Below, in pieces: positions 54,155 through 62,195 of a DNA stretch of 64,000 nt. The DNA is from Nocardioides sp. Root1257 (GTDB lineage Bacteria; Actinomycetota; Actinomycetes; Propionibacteriales; Nocardioidaceae), in NCBI RefSeq assembly GCF_001425175.1, contig NZ_LMDV01000001.1, positions 372,001 to 436,000 of the forward strand. The letters are read 5' to 3'. The notes under the pieces were generated by a model that saw only the letters and a program-made list of their open reading frames with translations, did no database searches and was not told the origin of the DNA. The translations under genes and the position numbers were made by a program. The stretch's first letter is position 1. The number at the start of each line of letters is the position of its first letter.

Positions 54155-54529
54155 ATGGCCACCGAGACTCCGCCCGGCGATCCCGTCGACGCGTCGGCCG
54201 CGGTGCGGGTGCGGCCCTTCACCCTCACGGCCGGGCGCACCAAGCCGCGCGTCGAGCTGCCCGTCGAGGCGACCCTGCGCCGCCTCGGCTCGGCCAGCGC
54301 CGGCCCGGTCGAGGCGCACCTCACCCGCATCCTCGAGGTCTGCGACCGCCGCTCCGTGGCCGAGGTCGCCGCACTCGTCGCAATGCCCATCGGCGTCGTC
54401 CGGGTGCTGCTGGCCGACCTCGTCGAGCTCGGCCAGGTCCGGGTGCAGACGACCATCCAAGAGGACTCGACGTACGCCGAACGTCGGGACCTGATCGAAA
54501 GGACGCTCCGTGGACTCCGCACGCTCTAG
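54155..54529 (+). CDS. cvnC: DUF742 protein of the conservon
   Basis: 124 residues. RVRPFTLTAGRTKPRVELPVEATLRR and the winged-helix-like ILEVCDRRSVAEVAALVAMPIGVVRVLLADLVELGQVRV are the DUF742 signature. Starts four bases after CvnB and overlaps CvnD by 20 bases. Possibly a DNA- or protein-binding adaptor. Confidence 0.93.
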   Translation: MATETPPGDPVDASAAVRVRPFTLTAGRTKPRVELPVEATLRRLGSASAGPVEAHLTRILEVCDRRSVAEVAALVAMPIGVVRVLLADLVELGQVRVQTTIQEDSTYAERRDLIERTLRGLRTL

Positions 54530-55097
54530 CGACCCGCGCACCGCGGCCTCGACGAAGATCGTCGTTGCCGGCGGCTTCGGCGTCGGCAAGACCACCCTCG
54601 TGGGCACGGTCTCCGAGATCATGCCGCTGCGCACCGAGGCGCTGGTGACCAACCAGTCCGAGGGCATCGACGACCTCGCCGCGGTCCCCCGCAAGGGCAC
54701 CACCACGGTGGCGATGGACTTCGGGCGCATCACGCTGGGCGAGGACCTCGTCCTCTACCTCTTCGGTACGCCGGGCCAGCGCCGCTTCTGGTTCATGTGG
54801 GACGACCTGTGCCTCGGCGCGATCGGGGCCATCGTGCTGGTCGACACCGAGCGCCTCGACGAGGCGTTCTCGCCGCTCGACTACTTCGAGCAGCGGGGCC
54901 TGCCGTTCATCGTCGCGGTCAACCAGTTCGAGGACGCAGCGCAGTACCCGCTCGAGGACGTGGCCGCCGCGCTCGCCCTCTCCCCCGGGACGCCGGTGAT
55001 CCGGATCGACGCCCGGCGCCGCGAGTCGGTGAAGCAGGCGCTGGTCCGCGTGACCGAGTTCTCCCTCGAGCGGCTGAGCGCCGCCGTCGGGGCCTAG
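54510..55097 (+). CDS. cvnD: CvnD small GTPase-like protein of the conservon
   Basis: 195 residues from GTG 54510. P-loop GGFGVGKTTLVG (21-32), Thr-containing switch (RKGTTTVAMDFG), Walker B-like LYLFGTPGQRRFWFMWDDL and the base-recognition loop VNQFED in place of NKxD. This is the usual MglA-like actinobacterial conservon GTPase form. The operon ends here; no cytochrome P450 follows, unlike several Streptomyces conservons. Confidence 0.92.
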   Translation: MDSARSSDPRTAASTKIVVAGGFGVGKTTLVGTVSEIMPLRTEALVTNQSEGIDDLAAVPRKGTTTVAMDFGRITLGEDLVLYLFGTPGQRRFWFMWDDLCLGAIGAIVLVDTERLDEAFSPLDYFEQRGLPFIVAVNQFEDAAQYPLEDVAAALALSPGTPVIRIDARRRESVKQALVRVTEFSLERLSAAVGA

Positions 55098-55121
55098 CTG
55101 CCGGGTCGCTAGATTGGCCGC

Positions 55122-56381
55122 GTGAGCAACTCCAGCGGGGCCTTCGAGCGACTGCTCCGGGTGCTTCGTCGCACGCTGCTCACGCTGTTCGGCATCCAGA
55201 TGGCGCTCGCCATCGGGATGTCGCTAGTGGACTCCTACCGCCGGCGCGGCAAGAAGCCCAAGCCATTCCCCGTCACGCCGCCGGTCGAGGTCCCCGTCGG
55301 GGACGGCACGCTGACGCCGTACACCTTCGGGCAGGACCTGTACGACGCGATGCTCGCCGCCATCGACGGCGCGCAGAAGCAGATCCTCTTCGAGACCTAC
55401 ATCTGGAAGGGCGACGAGGTCGGCGAGAGGTTCAAGGCCGCGCTCGCTGCCGCTGCCGACCGGGGCGTCGAGGTCTACTGCATCTACGACGGGTTCGCGA
55501 ACATCGTGGTGTCGCCGCGCTTCAAGCGCTTCCCGCCGACGATGAAGGTGCTGCGCTACCCGCTCTACCCGGCCGGCTGGAAGTTCTACGACTTCGCCCG
55601 CTACGGGCGCGACCACCGCAAGATCCTGGTCGTCGACGACGCCGTCGGGTTCGTCGGCGGCTACAACATCGGGACGGCGTACGCGACCGAGTGGCGCGAC
55701 ACCCACGTGCGGATCACGGGTCCGGGCGTGTGGGACCTCAAGCGCGCGTTCGCGGACTTCTGGAACCTCAACCGCCGCCGCCGGATCGGCGTGTCCGAGC
55801 GGCCGCTGCTGCTGGAGACGGCGTCGACCTGGGAGACCCGGATCCGCTTCCACCGCAACGTGCCGCGGCTGTGGATGTTCCCGATCCGCTCGATGTACAT
55901 CGAGGCGATCAACCGGGCCTCGCAACGGGTCTGGATGACGCACGCCTACTTCTGCCCCGACCAGGACTTCGTCGATGCGATGAAGGCTGCCGCGCTCCGC
56001 GGGGTCGACGTCCGTCTCCTGCTGCCGCTGAAGTCCAACCACATCGTGGCCGACTGGATCTCGCGCGGCTACTTCTCCCAGCTCCTGGACGCCGGGGTGC
56101 GGATCTTCCGCTTCCGCGACGCGATGGTGCACGCCAAGACGTCCACGATCGACAGCACCTGGTCGACCATCGGGACCGCCAACGTCGACCGGCTCAGCCT
56201 CCAGGGCAACTACGAGATCAACGTCGAGGTCATCGATGCGGACTTCGCGGCCACCATGGAGCGGATCTACGCCGCCGACGAGTCGAACTGCCTCGAGCTG
56301 ACCGCGAGCGAGTGGGCCGCCCGCGACCTGCACCGCAAGTTCACCGAGATGATCCTCGCGCCGCTGCGGCCGCTTCTGTAG
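55122..56381 (+). CDS. Phospholipase D-family / cardiolipin synthase-like protein
   Basis: 419 residues from GTG 55122. One N-terminal hydrophobic helix (LLTLFGIQMALAIGMSLVD) and two HKD motifs: DHRKILVVDD (His165, Lys167, Asp172) and MVHAKTSTIDSTWSTIGTANVD. That pair gives a phosphatidyltransferase or phospholipase D fold; cardiolipin synthase is the most common assignment, although actinobacteria usually use a CDP-alcohol type enzyme for cardiolipin. Located 25 bases after cvnD and 13 bases before trmL. Confidence 0.87.
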   Translation: MSNSSGAFERLLRVLRRTLLTLFGIQMALAIGMSLVDSYRRRGKKPKPFPVTPPVEVPVGDGTLTPYTFGQDLYDAMLAAIDGAQKQILFETYIWKGDEVGERFKAALAAAADRGVEVYCIYDGFANIVVSPRFKRFPPTMKVLRYPLYPAGWKFYDFARYGRDHRKILVVDDAVGFVGGYNIGTAYATEWRDTHVRITGPGVWDLKRAFADFWNLNRRRRIGVSERPLLLETASTWETRIRFHRNVPRLWMFPIRSMYIEAINRASQRVWMTHAYFCPDQDFVDAMKAAALRGVDVRLLLPLKSNHIVADWISRGYFSQLLDAGVRIFRFRDAMVHAKTSTIDSTWSTIGTANVDRLSLQGNYEINVEVIDADFAATMERIYAADESNCLELTASEWAARDLHRKFTEMILAPLRPLL

Positions 56382-56393
56382 GGGGGTCGACGC

Positions 56394-56861
56394 GTGTTCC
56401 ACGTGATGTTCCTCGAGCCCCGCATCCCGCCCAACACCGGGAACGCGATCCGGATGGTCGCCGGCACCGGCGCCACCCTGCACCTGGTCGAGCCGCTGGG
56501 CTTCGAGCTGTCCGAGCCGAAGCTCAAGCGCGCGGGCCTGGACTACCACGACCTCGCGTCGGTGGTGGTGCACCCCGACCTCGACACCGCGCTGGGCGGA
56601 CCCCTGGCGTCGTCGCGGGTCTTCGCCTTCACCGCCCACGCGACCCGGTGGCACACCGACATCGCCTTCCAGCCCGCCGACGTGCTGCTCTTCGGACCCG
56701 AGCCGACGGGCCTGTCCGCGGAGGTGCTCGCCCACCCGCGGGTCACGGAGCGGGTCCGGATCCCGATGGTGCCCGGCCGCCGGTCCCTGAACCTGTCGAA
56801 CTCCGCCGCGGTCGCGGCGTACGAGGCCTGGCGCCAGCAGGGTTTCCCGGGCGCGCTGTAG
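56394..56861 (+). CDS. trmL: tRNA (cytidine/uridine-34-2'-O)-methyltransferase TrmL
   Basis: 155 residues from GTG 56394. SPOUT fold motifs: MFLEPRIPPNTGNAIRM (N-terminal), ADVLLFGPEPTGLSAEVL and the knot-forming IPMVPGRRSLNLSNSAAVAAYEAWRQ. Length and motifs match TrmL, which methylates the wobble base of certain leucine tRNAs. It follows the PLD-family gene by 13 bases. Confidence 0.95.
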   Translation: MFHVMFLEPRIPPNTGNAIRMVAGTGATLHLVEPLGFELSEPKLKRAGLDYHDLASVVVHPDLDTALGGPLASSRVFAFTAHATRWHTDIAFQPADVLLFGPEPTGLSAEVLAHPRVTERVRIPMVPGRRSLNLSNSAAVAAYEAWRQQGFPGAL

Positions 56862-56983
56862 CCGTCGCGAAGGTAGGACCGCAACAGGTCGAACACGCTG
56901 CGCCGGAAGAGCGGTGGCCCCGAGGGTCGAAGATCACGACACTCCCGACCGGTCGCACGTACGCAGGCGCGTCCCGACGGGCA

Positions 56984-57415
56984 TCAGAAGACGGTCCAGG
57001 GATCGGCGGCCTGCAGGAAGGCCACGGCCCGGTCGGCGGCGACGATCGGCGGGAAGAGCCGCGCCGAGTCCGTCAGCTCGAGCAGGCGGAGGACCGGCGC
57101 CGACGGGGCGACGAGGTACACGACGCCGTCCGCCTCCCTCGCTCGGCGGAGCCGGTCGAGCAGGACCCCGAGGCCGCAGGCGTCCATGAACGTGACTCCG
57201 TCGAGCTCGAACACGAGGTGACCGACCTCGCCGTCGAGCCGACGGTCGATGAGCTCTCGCGCCTGGATGTCCATCTCGCCCACGACCCGGACGATCGTCC
57301 AGGAGCCGAGCCAGAAGAAGTGCACGTCGACCGACGGCACCACGTCGGCTCCGCTCCACGCCCTCAGGTCGACCGCAGCAGACAGGGGGCCGTGGTCGGG
57401 TCGGAACCCGTCCAT
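56984..57415 (-). CDS. STAS-domain protein lacking the phosphorylatable serine
   Basis: 143 residues. STAS signature: GSWTIVRVVGEMDIQARELIDRRL, HLVFELDGVTFMDACGLGVLLDRLRRA. Anti-sigma-factor antagonists normally have D-S-(S/T)-G; here the sequence is Asp78-Ala79-Cys80-Gly81, so the switching Ser is absent. The fold could still bind an anti-sigma factor in a constitutive form, or have another partner. No kinase or phosphatase gene adjoins. Confidence 0.8.
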   Translation of the reverse strand: MDGFRPDHGPLSAAVDLRAWSGADVVPSVDVHFFWLGSWTIVRVVGEMDIQARELIDRRLDGEVGHLVFELDGVTFMDACGLGVLLDRLRRAREADGVVYLVAPSAPVLRLLELTDSARLFPPIVAADRAVAFLQAADPWTVF

Positions 57416-57487
57416 ACCCGCAGACCTCGATGTCGCTCTCGATAGGTGGGGGCGAGGGCTACGCCACTGATGTGTCGATCATCCACC

Positions 57488-57502
57488 CCTCGCCGGGCGA
57501 GG
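57488..57502 (-). terminator. Short GC-rich hairpin downstream of the sortase operon
   Basis: CCTCGCC-G-GGCGAGG is a perfect 7-base inverted repeat, 55 bases past the stop of the gene at 57557 (minus strand). Usable as a 6-bp stem with a 3-base loop; no T-run. Confidence 0.35.
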
Positions 57503-57556
57503 TACACCCCAGACTTTGGGAACGTGCGGGCTTCCGTCGCCGATCCCCGGGGCGCT

Positions 57557-58429
57557 TCAGGAGACGTCGACCTGGGCGGCGACGACATCACCGCGACCCG
57601 CTGGCGGGAGTCGTACCCGCCAGCGCGTGCCGTCGGGGGTCCCGCACGGCCTGAGCAGCGCGACGGACGACTGCGCGTTGGCGCAGGCGAGGTTGCGGAC
57701 CACGCCGTCGCCGGCCGCCGCGACGACGACGACCGTGGGCCCGGCCTGCGCGGGGAAGCTCAGGTCCAGAGCCACGGCACGCGCGAGCACCCGTCCTCGG
57801 ACCGTCCCACTCTGCTCCGCCGCGCCCCGCAGAACGTACGTCGCCCGCACCATCGTCGTCGGGCTCTCGAGCCCGACGACGCGTGGCTCCGCCGTCACCG
57901 TCAGGTCGTCGGCGAGCGAGGTGCCGTCGGCCGCGACGAGGCGCGCACCGGTGACGCTGACCCCGTCAGCGCCGACGCCGACATCGGGCGCCGCGACCGA
58001 CAGCTCGGTGATGTCCTCGGTGCTGCGGATCCACTGGGTGACCTCGACGGTGCCGTCCGCGCGGATCCTGCTCAGGACGAGCGAGCCCTCGACCGGAAGG
58101 TCCGCCGGCGCCTGCAGGGGCGTGGCGACGTCGCGGCGGGCGGACTCCTGCGACCCGATCGTGCGGGCCAGGGCGATGCCCTCCACCACCAGGACCGCGA
58201 CGCCGACGACGGCGAGTGCGGCGAGGAGCAGGCGTCGGCGGTTGCGACCGGGCGCCGGTGCCTCGGCAACGGGTTCCGGTGGCGGGAGCGGATCCGGCAC
58301 CGCGCCCTGCGTCGGCCCGGCCGCCCGCACCGGAACGCGGTGCGGAGCCCGACGTGGCGGACCGGTTCCGGGCGGCGTGGGGCGGCGCGGCGGTCGGCCG
58401 GGCGGCAGGGACCTCGAGCTCGGCCTCAT
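57557..58429 (-). CDS. Single-pass membrane protein of the sortase module
   Basis: 290 residues. A Pro/Arg-rich cytoplasmic N-terminus of about 65 residues, one membrane helix (RLLLAALAVVGVAVLVVEGIALA), and an extracellular beta-rich domain (LVLSRIRADGTVEVTQWIRSTEDITELSVAAPDV; VLARAVALDLSFPAQAG) with a Cys pair (LACANAQSSVALLRPCGTP). No family recognised. ATG 58429 has GAGGAGGAG upstream and overlaps the sortase stop (ATGA), so it is the third member of a DUF4397-sortase-membrane protein operon. Confidence 0.72.
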   Translation of the reverse strand: MRPSSRSLPPGRPPRRPTPPGTGPPRRAPHRVPVRAAGPTQGAVPDPLPPPEPVAEAPAPGRNRRRLLLAALAVVGVAVLVVEGIALARTIGSQESARRDVATPLQAPADLPVEGSLVLSRIRADGTVEVTQWIRSTEDITELSVAAPDVGVGADGVSVTGARLVAADGTSLADDLTVTAEPRVVGLESPTTMVRATYVLRGAAEQSGTVRGRVLARAVALDLSFPAQAGPTVVVVAAAGDGVVRNLACANAQSSVALLRPCGTPDGTRWRVRLPPAGRGDVVAAQVDVS

Positions 58430-59070
58430 CGCCTCCTCCTCTCGGCGTCGCCCACGGGAGTGGCGGTCACGACTGCGAGGTTCTGGTACCCGCCACGGCT
58501 GGGCTCGTACGGCGGCGCGCAGGTGACCAGCGTCAACCGCCGTTCGCCGCGGACCGAGAAGACCTGCGGGACGTCGCGCAACTCGCGGCCGGGGACGAGC
58601 CGCCGTGACCGGATCGTGAAGACCTGCTCCAGGTGCTTCGAGCGGACCCGCACCTGCTGACCAGGGCGCACGCCCAGGAGCTCGGCGAAGGCTCCGAGTC
58701 CCTGGTCGGTCGAGTCCACGTGACCGGCGATCAGGGTCGCCCCGAAGGGGTCGCCCAGGCGGGCGCCGCCGCGCCACCAGCCGGCGCGGTCGACGTCCTC
58801 CGGCACCCCGAGGACACCGCCGTTGCCGACGCCGGCCGCGGCGACGGGCACCCAGATCCCGCTGGGCAGCCGCACGCTCACGGGACGCTCCGGGTCGGGC
58901 GGCCCTGCTCGTCGCGCTGCACCCGTGTCCACCGAGCGGGCGTCAGGGTGCGTCGACGGATCGGCCCGGTGTCCCTCGCGGGCACCGCCCGTGGCGCACC
59001 CGAGGAGCACGAGAAGGAGACCGGCGACCAGGACCACCGCGGCCGGTGGGGAGACGCGGTCACGACTCAT
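58426..59070 (-). CDS. Class E/F sortase with lipobox-like N-terminus
   Basis: 214 residues. Sortase triad: His117 in AGHVDS, Cys184 in LVTCAPP and Arg192 in YEPSRGGYQN. The protein is short and carries a single N-terminal hydrophobic segment ending LLGC (Cys25), so it could be lipid-anchored rather than transmembrane. Class F sortases in actinobacteria often adjoin a DUF4397 protein, as here. No LPXTG/LAXTG substrate is encoded in the window. Confidence 0.87.
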   Translation of the reverse strand: MSRDRVSPPAAVVLVAGLLLVLLGCATGGAREGHRADPSTHPDARSVDTGAARRAGPPDPERPVSVRLPSGIWVPVAAAGVGNGGVLGVPEDVDRAGWWRGGARLGDPFGATLIAGHVDSTDQGLGAFAELLGVRPGQQVRVRSKHLEQVFTIRSRRLVPGRELRDVPQVFSVRGERRLTLVTCAPPYEPSRGGYQNLAVVTATPVGDAERRRR

Positions 59071-59828
59071 CGCCCGAACGCAGCGACCCGCCACGAGCGC
59101 ACGAGGCCCGCGGAGCCGGTGTGGATCGCACGCAGTGAACCCGCCGCGCTCGTCGGCACCTCGGCACGGTGTGAGATCACGTTCATCGAACCGTTGGTTG
59201 GCGAGCCGACCGCGTAGACCATGGTGACCGTCCCTGCCGGGAGGTCGACGTCGAGCGGACCGAGGATCGGGTCGCCGGTCGTGCCGGCCGGAAGGATCGC
59301 CGCCTCGTGCGGACCCGCTGGTACGTCGGCCTGGGCGAACTCCCCGTTGGCGATGTCCTCGAAGACCACCTTCCCGTCGACCCGGACGTCGGCCGGCGGC
59401 ACGGTCGCGGTGTGGGCGACCAGGACCCGGGCCATGTCGGGTGCGACCGGCTTGGTGGACACGCCGTAGGTGTCGGCCACCGGAGCACCTCCGGGATCGG
59501 CCGGCAGGTGCAGCACCAGGTCCTTGCTCGACCCGGCCCGGACGCTCACGGTCGCGGTCAGCGGCTGGCCGTCGTCGGGATCGAACCGCACCTCGTGCTG
59601 GCCGGCTCTCAGCTCGAGCGGACCGACGACGGTGCCCGTCTCGACGCCGGACTGCTCCTGCTCGCCGTCCAGGGAGACGTCGTACGTCGTCCCCGGCACG
59701 GCCTGGACCACGAACAGTCGACCCGTCGAGGATCTCGCGTCGCCCGGTGGCGCACCGGTGACCGCCAGCGCCGAGGCCGTCGCCGCCGCGACGACGACCG
59801 ACATCGTGAGCACGTGCCTCACTGACAT
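59067..59828 (-). CDS. DUF4397 secreted protein of the sortase module
   Basis: 253 residues. Signal peptide (VVVAAATASALAVTGAPPGDA) followed by two DUF4397-like beta-sandwich units (FVVQAVPGTTYDVSLDG...GQHEVRFDPDD; RVLVAHTATVPPADVRVDGKVVFEDI...GPHEAAILPAG). A C-terminal tail (GLVRSWRVAAFGR) lacks a sorting signal. ATG 59828. First gene of the operon; its end overlaps the sortase start by four bases. Confidence 0.83.
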   Translation of the reverse strand: MSVRHVLTMSVVVAAATASALAVTGAPPGDARSSTGRLFVVQAVPGTTYDVSLDGEQEQSGVETGTVVGPLELRAGQHEVRFDPDDGQPLTATVSVRAGSSKDLVLHLPADPGGAPVADTYGVSTKPVAPDMARVLVAHTATVPPADVRVDGKVVFEDIANGEFAQADVPAGPHEAAILPAGTTGDPILGPLDVDLPAGTVTMVYAVGSPTNGSMNVISHRAEVPTSAAGSLRAIHTGSAGLVRSWRVAAFGR

Positions 59829-59954
59829 GGTGAGCCCCCGAATCCTCCGCTGGGAGCGGATGCCCCACCAGTACCCGGCACCGCTCGTCACGACCGCGCG
59901 GAGGGGGCGATTACCCGATCTTGGTGACGTGGACCCGCTCGGACCGCCCGACGG

Positions 59955-60392
59955 TCAGCCCTTGTTCAGCTCCTGGGCCAGCATCACGAGGATGCCGCTG
60001 GGGCCGCGGAGGTAGGTGAGCTTGTAGACGTCCTCGTACGTCGCCACCCCGCGCAGCGGATGGCACCCGTGCCGCGCCGCGATCTCGAGCGCCTCGTCGA
60101 TGTCGTCGACGGAGAACGCCACCCGGTGCATCCCGATCTCGTGGGGCAGCGTCGGCTCGGTCTCGATCGCATCGGGGTGGAGGTACTCGAAGAGCTCCAG
60201 ACGACCCTGGCCGTCCGGTGTCTGGAGCATCGCGATCTTCGCGTGGTTGCCGTCCAGGCCGACCGCCGTGTCGGCCCACTCCCCGCTCACCGTGTCGGTG
60301 CCGAGCAGGGTGAGCCCGAGGTCGGTGAAGAAGGCGATCGTCGCCTCCAGGTCGCGGACGGCGATGCCGACGTTCTCGAGCTTGATGGGCAT
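59955..60392 (-). CDS. VOC protein, methylmalonyl-CoA epimerase-like
   Basis: 145 residues. KLENVGIAVRDLEATIAFFTDLGLTLLG, then GRLELFEYLHPDA, HEIGMHRVAFSVDDIDEALEIAARHG and YLRGPSGILVMLAQEL. The His/Glu spacing resembles methylmalonyl-CoA epimerases and related glyoxalases with a two-module fold. A role in propionyl-CoA metabolism would fit the steroid theme but cannot be shown. Stand-alone gene. Confidence 0.72.
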   Translation of the reverse strand: MPIKLENVGIAVRDLEATIAFFTDLGLTLLGTDTVSGEWADTAVGLDGNHAKIAMLQTPDGQGRLELFEYLHPDAIETEPTLPHEIGMHRVAFSVDDIDEALEIAARHGCHPLRGVATYEDVYKLTYLRGPSGILVMLAQELNKG

Positions 60393-60421
60393 GCGAGGCA
60401 CGGTAGCCGCTCGGCGCGAGG

Positions 60422-61354
60422 TCACCGCCGCGTGACGCTCGCGGGGAGGTGCGTCCGCGGCGCCATCCGGGCGCCGTGGCGCGGGCGCTTGCGGCCGCCA
60501 AGGAGCAGCAGGGTGACGACCCGGTTGCGGTGCGGGCGCCACGGCTCGAGGTAGGCCGCCAGCTCGTCGTCGTCGAAGTCACGTCCGGCGACGGCCCAGC
60601 CGATGTCCTGGGCGACGTGGTAGTCGCCGAACGAGACGGCGTCGGCATCGCCGTGGGCGCGCTGCCGCACCTCGGCCGCCGTCCAGACGCCGATCCCCGG
60701 CAGCGAGGTCAGCCGGCGCTCGACCTCGTCGCCGGGCAGGCCGACGGTGCGCTCGAGCGCGTCGGCGACGCGGGCAGCAGTGACGAGGGCGCGCGAGCGC
60801 GCGGGGTCGACGTGCATCCGCAGCCACTCCCACGACGGGACCTGGCGGATGGTGTCGGCCGACGGCTGCACCCACAGCTTGAGGTCCACGCCGGGGCCGG
60901 GAGCGCGCTCGCCGTAGCGGTGCACGAGCATCCGGAACCCGGCGAAGGCCTCCTGGCCGGTCACCTTCTGCTCGATGATCGCGGGCGTCAGGGCCTCCAT
61001 CACCAGTCCGCTGCGGCCGATCCGCCACTGGCCGAAGCGGCGCCACGCCTCCTGGACCTCGGGCGTGCGCCTCTCGAACCCGGTCAGGTCGTCCTCAGCA
61101 CCGAGCAGCGCCGGGACCGAGTCGAGGACCCAGTCGGCGCCCGGGCCCCAGGCCTCGGCGCGCACGACGCCGTCGGCCGACCGCGGCTCGAGGGCGAGGG
61201 TGACCGGCCCCTGCGGCGTACGGATGCCGCGCCAGTGCCGGTCGCCGACGACCTTGTACGTCGGGTCGCCGCCACCGCGGCGCAGCCCACCGAGGGCGGC
61301 ACCGACCGAGCACGGCCAGTCGGGTCGCCACTCCCGCACCTGTCCGTCCGCCAC
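60422..61354 (-). CDS. DNA-3-methyladenine glycosylase family (HhH-GPD)
   Basis: 310 residues from GTG 61354. C-terminal helix-hairpin-helix RRLTSLPGIGVWTAAEVRQRAHGDADAVSFGDYHVAQDIG, with the catalytic Asp in GDYHV. The AlkA-like N-terminal part carries YKVVGDRHWRGIRTPQGPVTLALEP. Repairs alkylated bases; no Ada partner lies nearby. Divergent from the enoyl-CoA hydratase gene across a region with a KstR box, though a DNA repair gene would be an unusual KstR target. Confidence 0.85.
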   Translation of the reverse strand: MADGQVREWRPDWPCSVGAALGGLRRGGGDPTYKVVGDRHWRGIRTPQGPVTLALEPRSADGVVRAEAWGPGADWVLDSVPALLGAEDDLTGFERRTPEVQEAWRRFGQWRIGRSGLVMEALTPAIIEQKVTGQEAFAGFRMLVHRYGERAPGPGVDLKLWVQPSADTIRQVPSWEWLRMHVDPARSRALVTAARVADALERTVGLPGDEVERRLTSLPGIGVWTAAEVRQRAHGDADAVSFGDYHVAQDIGWAVAGRDFDDDELAAYLEPWRPHRNRVVTLLLLGGRKRPRHGARMAPRTHLPASVTRR

Positions 61355-61384
61355 GACCCCGACGATAGCCGGAGCCCCGGACAG

Positions 61385-61398
61385 TGGAACACGTTCTA
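61385..61398. promoter_or_regulatory. KstR operator upstream of the enoyl-CoA hydratase gene
   Basis: TGGAACACGTTCTA matches TNNAACNNGTTNNA exactly, ending 11 bases before the ATG at 61410, so the promoter is probably very close and the mRNA leader short. Confidence 0.87.
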
Positions 61399-61409
61399 GT
61401 CTGGGCGCC

Positions 61410-62195
61410 ATGACGCTCCAGATCGAGGACCGCAACCGGGTCCGCACCCTCACCCTCGACCGGCCCGACGCGCTCAACGCCTTCAACGAGGCGCTCTACG
61501 ACGCGACCGCCGAGGCCCTGCTGGCCGCGGCCGACGACCCGGACGTCGCGGTGCTGCTGCTGACCGGCAACGGCCGGGCGTTCAGCGCCGGCACCGACCT
61601 GCTCGAGATGCACGCGCGGGCCACCGACCCGGACTTCGTGCCCGGCAAGCACGGCTTCCTCGGCCTCCTCGACGCGCTCGTCGCCTTCCCGAAGCCGCTC
61701 GTCTGCGCGGTCAACGGGGTCGGCCTCGGCATCGGCGCGACGATCCTGGGCTACGCCGACCTCGCGTTCATGTCGACGACCGCGCGCCTGAAGTGCCCGT
61801 TCACCAGCCTCGGCGTCGCGCCGGAGGCGGCCTCGTCGTACCTCTTCCCGCAGCTGGTCGGGCGCCAGGACGCTGCCTGGATGCTGCTGTCCGCCGAGTG
61901 GGTCTCGGCCGCCGAGGCGAAGGCGATGGGCCTGGTGTGGCGGGTGTGCGAGCCCGACGACCTGCTGCGCGAGGCGCGCCGGCACGCCGAGGTGCTCGCC
62001 GCCCGCCCGATCTCCTCGCTGATCGCGGTGAAGCGGACCATGACCGAGCCGGTGCGCACCGAGATCCGCGCCGCCCGCGACCGCGAGAACGCCGCCTTCG
62101 CCGAGCTGATGGGCGGCCCCGCGAACCTGGAGGCGCTGACCGCGTTCGCCGAGGGTCGCGAGCCCGACTTCACCAGCCTGCCGCCGGGTTGGTGA
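61410..62195 (+). CDS. Enoyl-CoA hydratase/isomerase (EchA-type)
   Basis: 261 residues. Crotonase motifs: LDRPDALNAFNEALYDA, oxyanion hole GRAFSAGTDLLEM and NGVGLGIGATILGYADLAF, then FTSLGVAPEAASSYLFPQLVG. The first catalytic Glu of true hydratases is absent at GIGATILG, while Glu in APEAASS is present, the arrangement usual in delta3-delta2-enoyl-CoA isomerases. A perfect KstR box immediately upstream makes steroid side-chain or ring beta-oxidation likely. Confidence 0.85.
   Translation: MTLQIEDRNRVRTLTLDRPDALNAFNEALYDATAEALLAAADDPDVAVLLLTGNGRAFSAGTDLLEMHARATDPDFVPGKHGFLGLLDALVAFPKPLVCAVNGVGLGIGATILGYADLAFMSTTARLKCPFTSLGVAPEAASSYLFPQLVGRQDAAWMLLSAEWVSAAEAKAMGLVWRVCEPDDLLREARRHAEVLAARPISSLIAVKRTMTEPVRTEIRAARDRENAAFAELMGGPANLEALTAFAEGREPDFTSLPPGW

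Noticed and set aside
51098..54733. 1211-residue open frame on the minus strand
   Set aside because: It is the antisense shadow of cvnA-cvnD; it lacks any recognisable domain and is rich in Arg, Gly and Asp from GC codon bias.
56862..56983. Possible remnant gene (FDLLRSYLRDG on the minus strand)
   Set aside because: Recalls the start of some ABC transporters, but it is only a dozen residues and runs into trmL antisense.
54797..57445. 882-residue plus-strand open frame
   Set aside because: Runs out of frame through cvnD, the PLD-family gene and trmL, all of which carry catalytic motifs.
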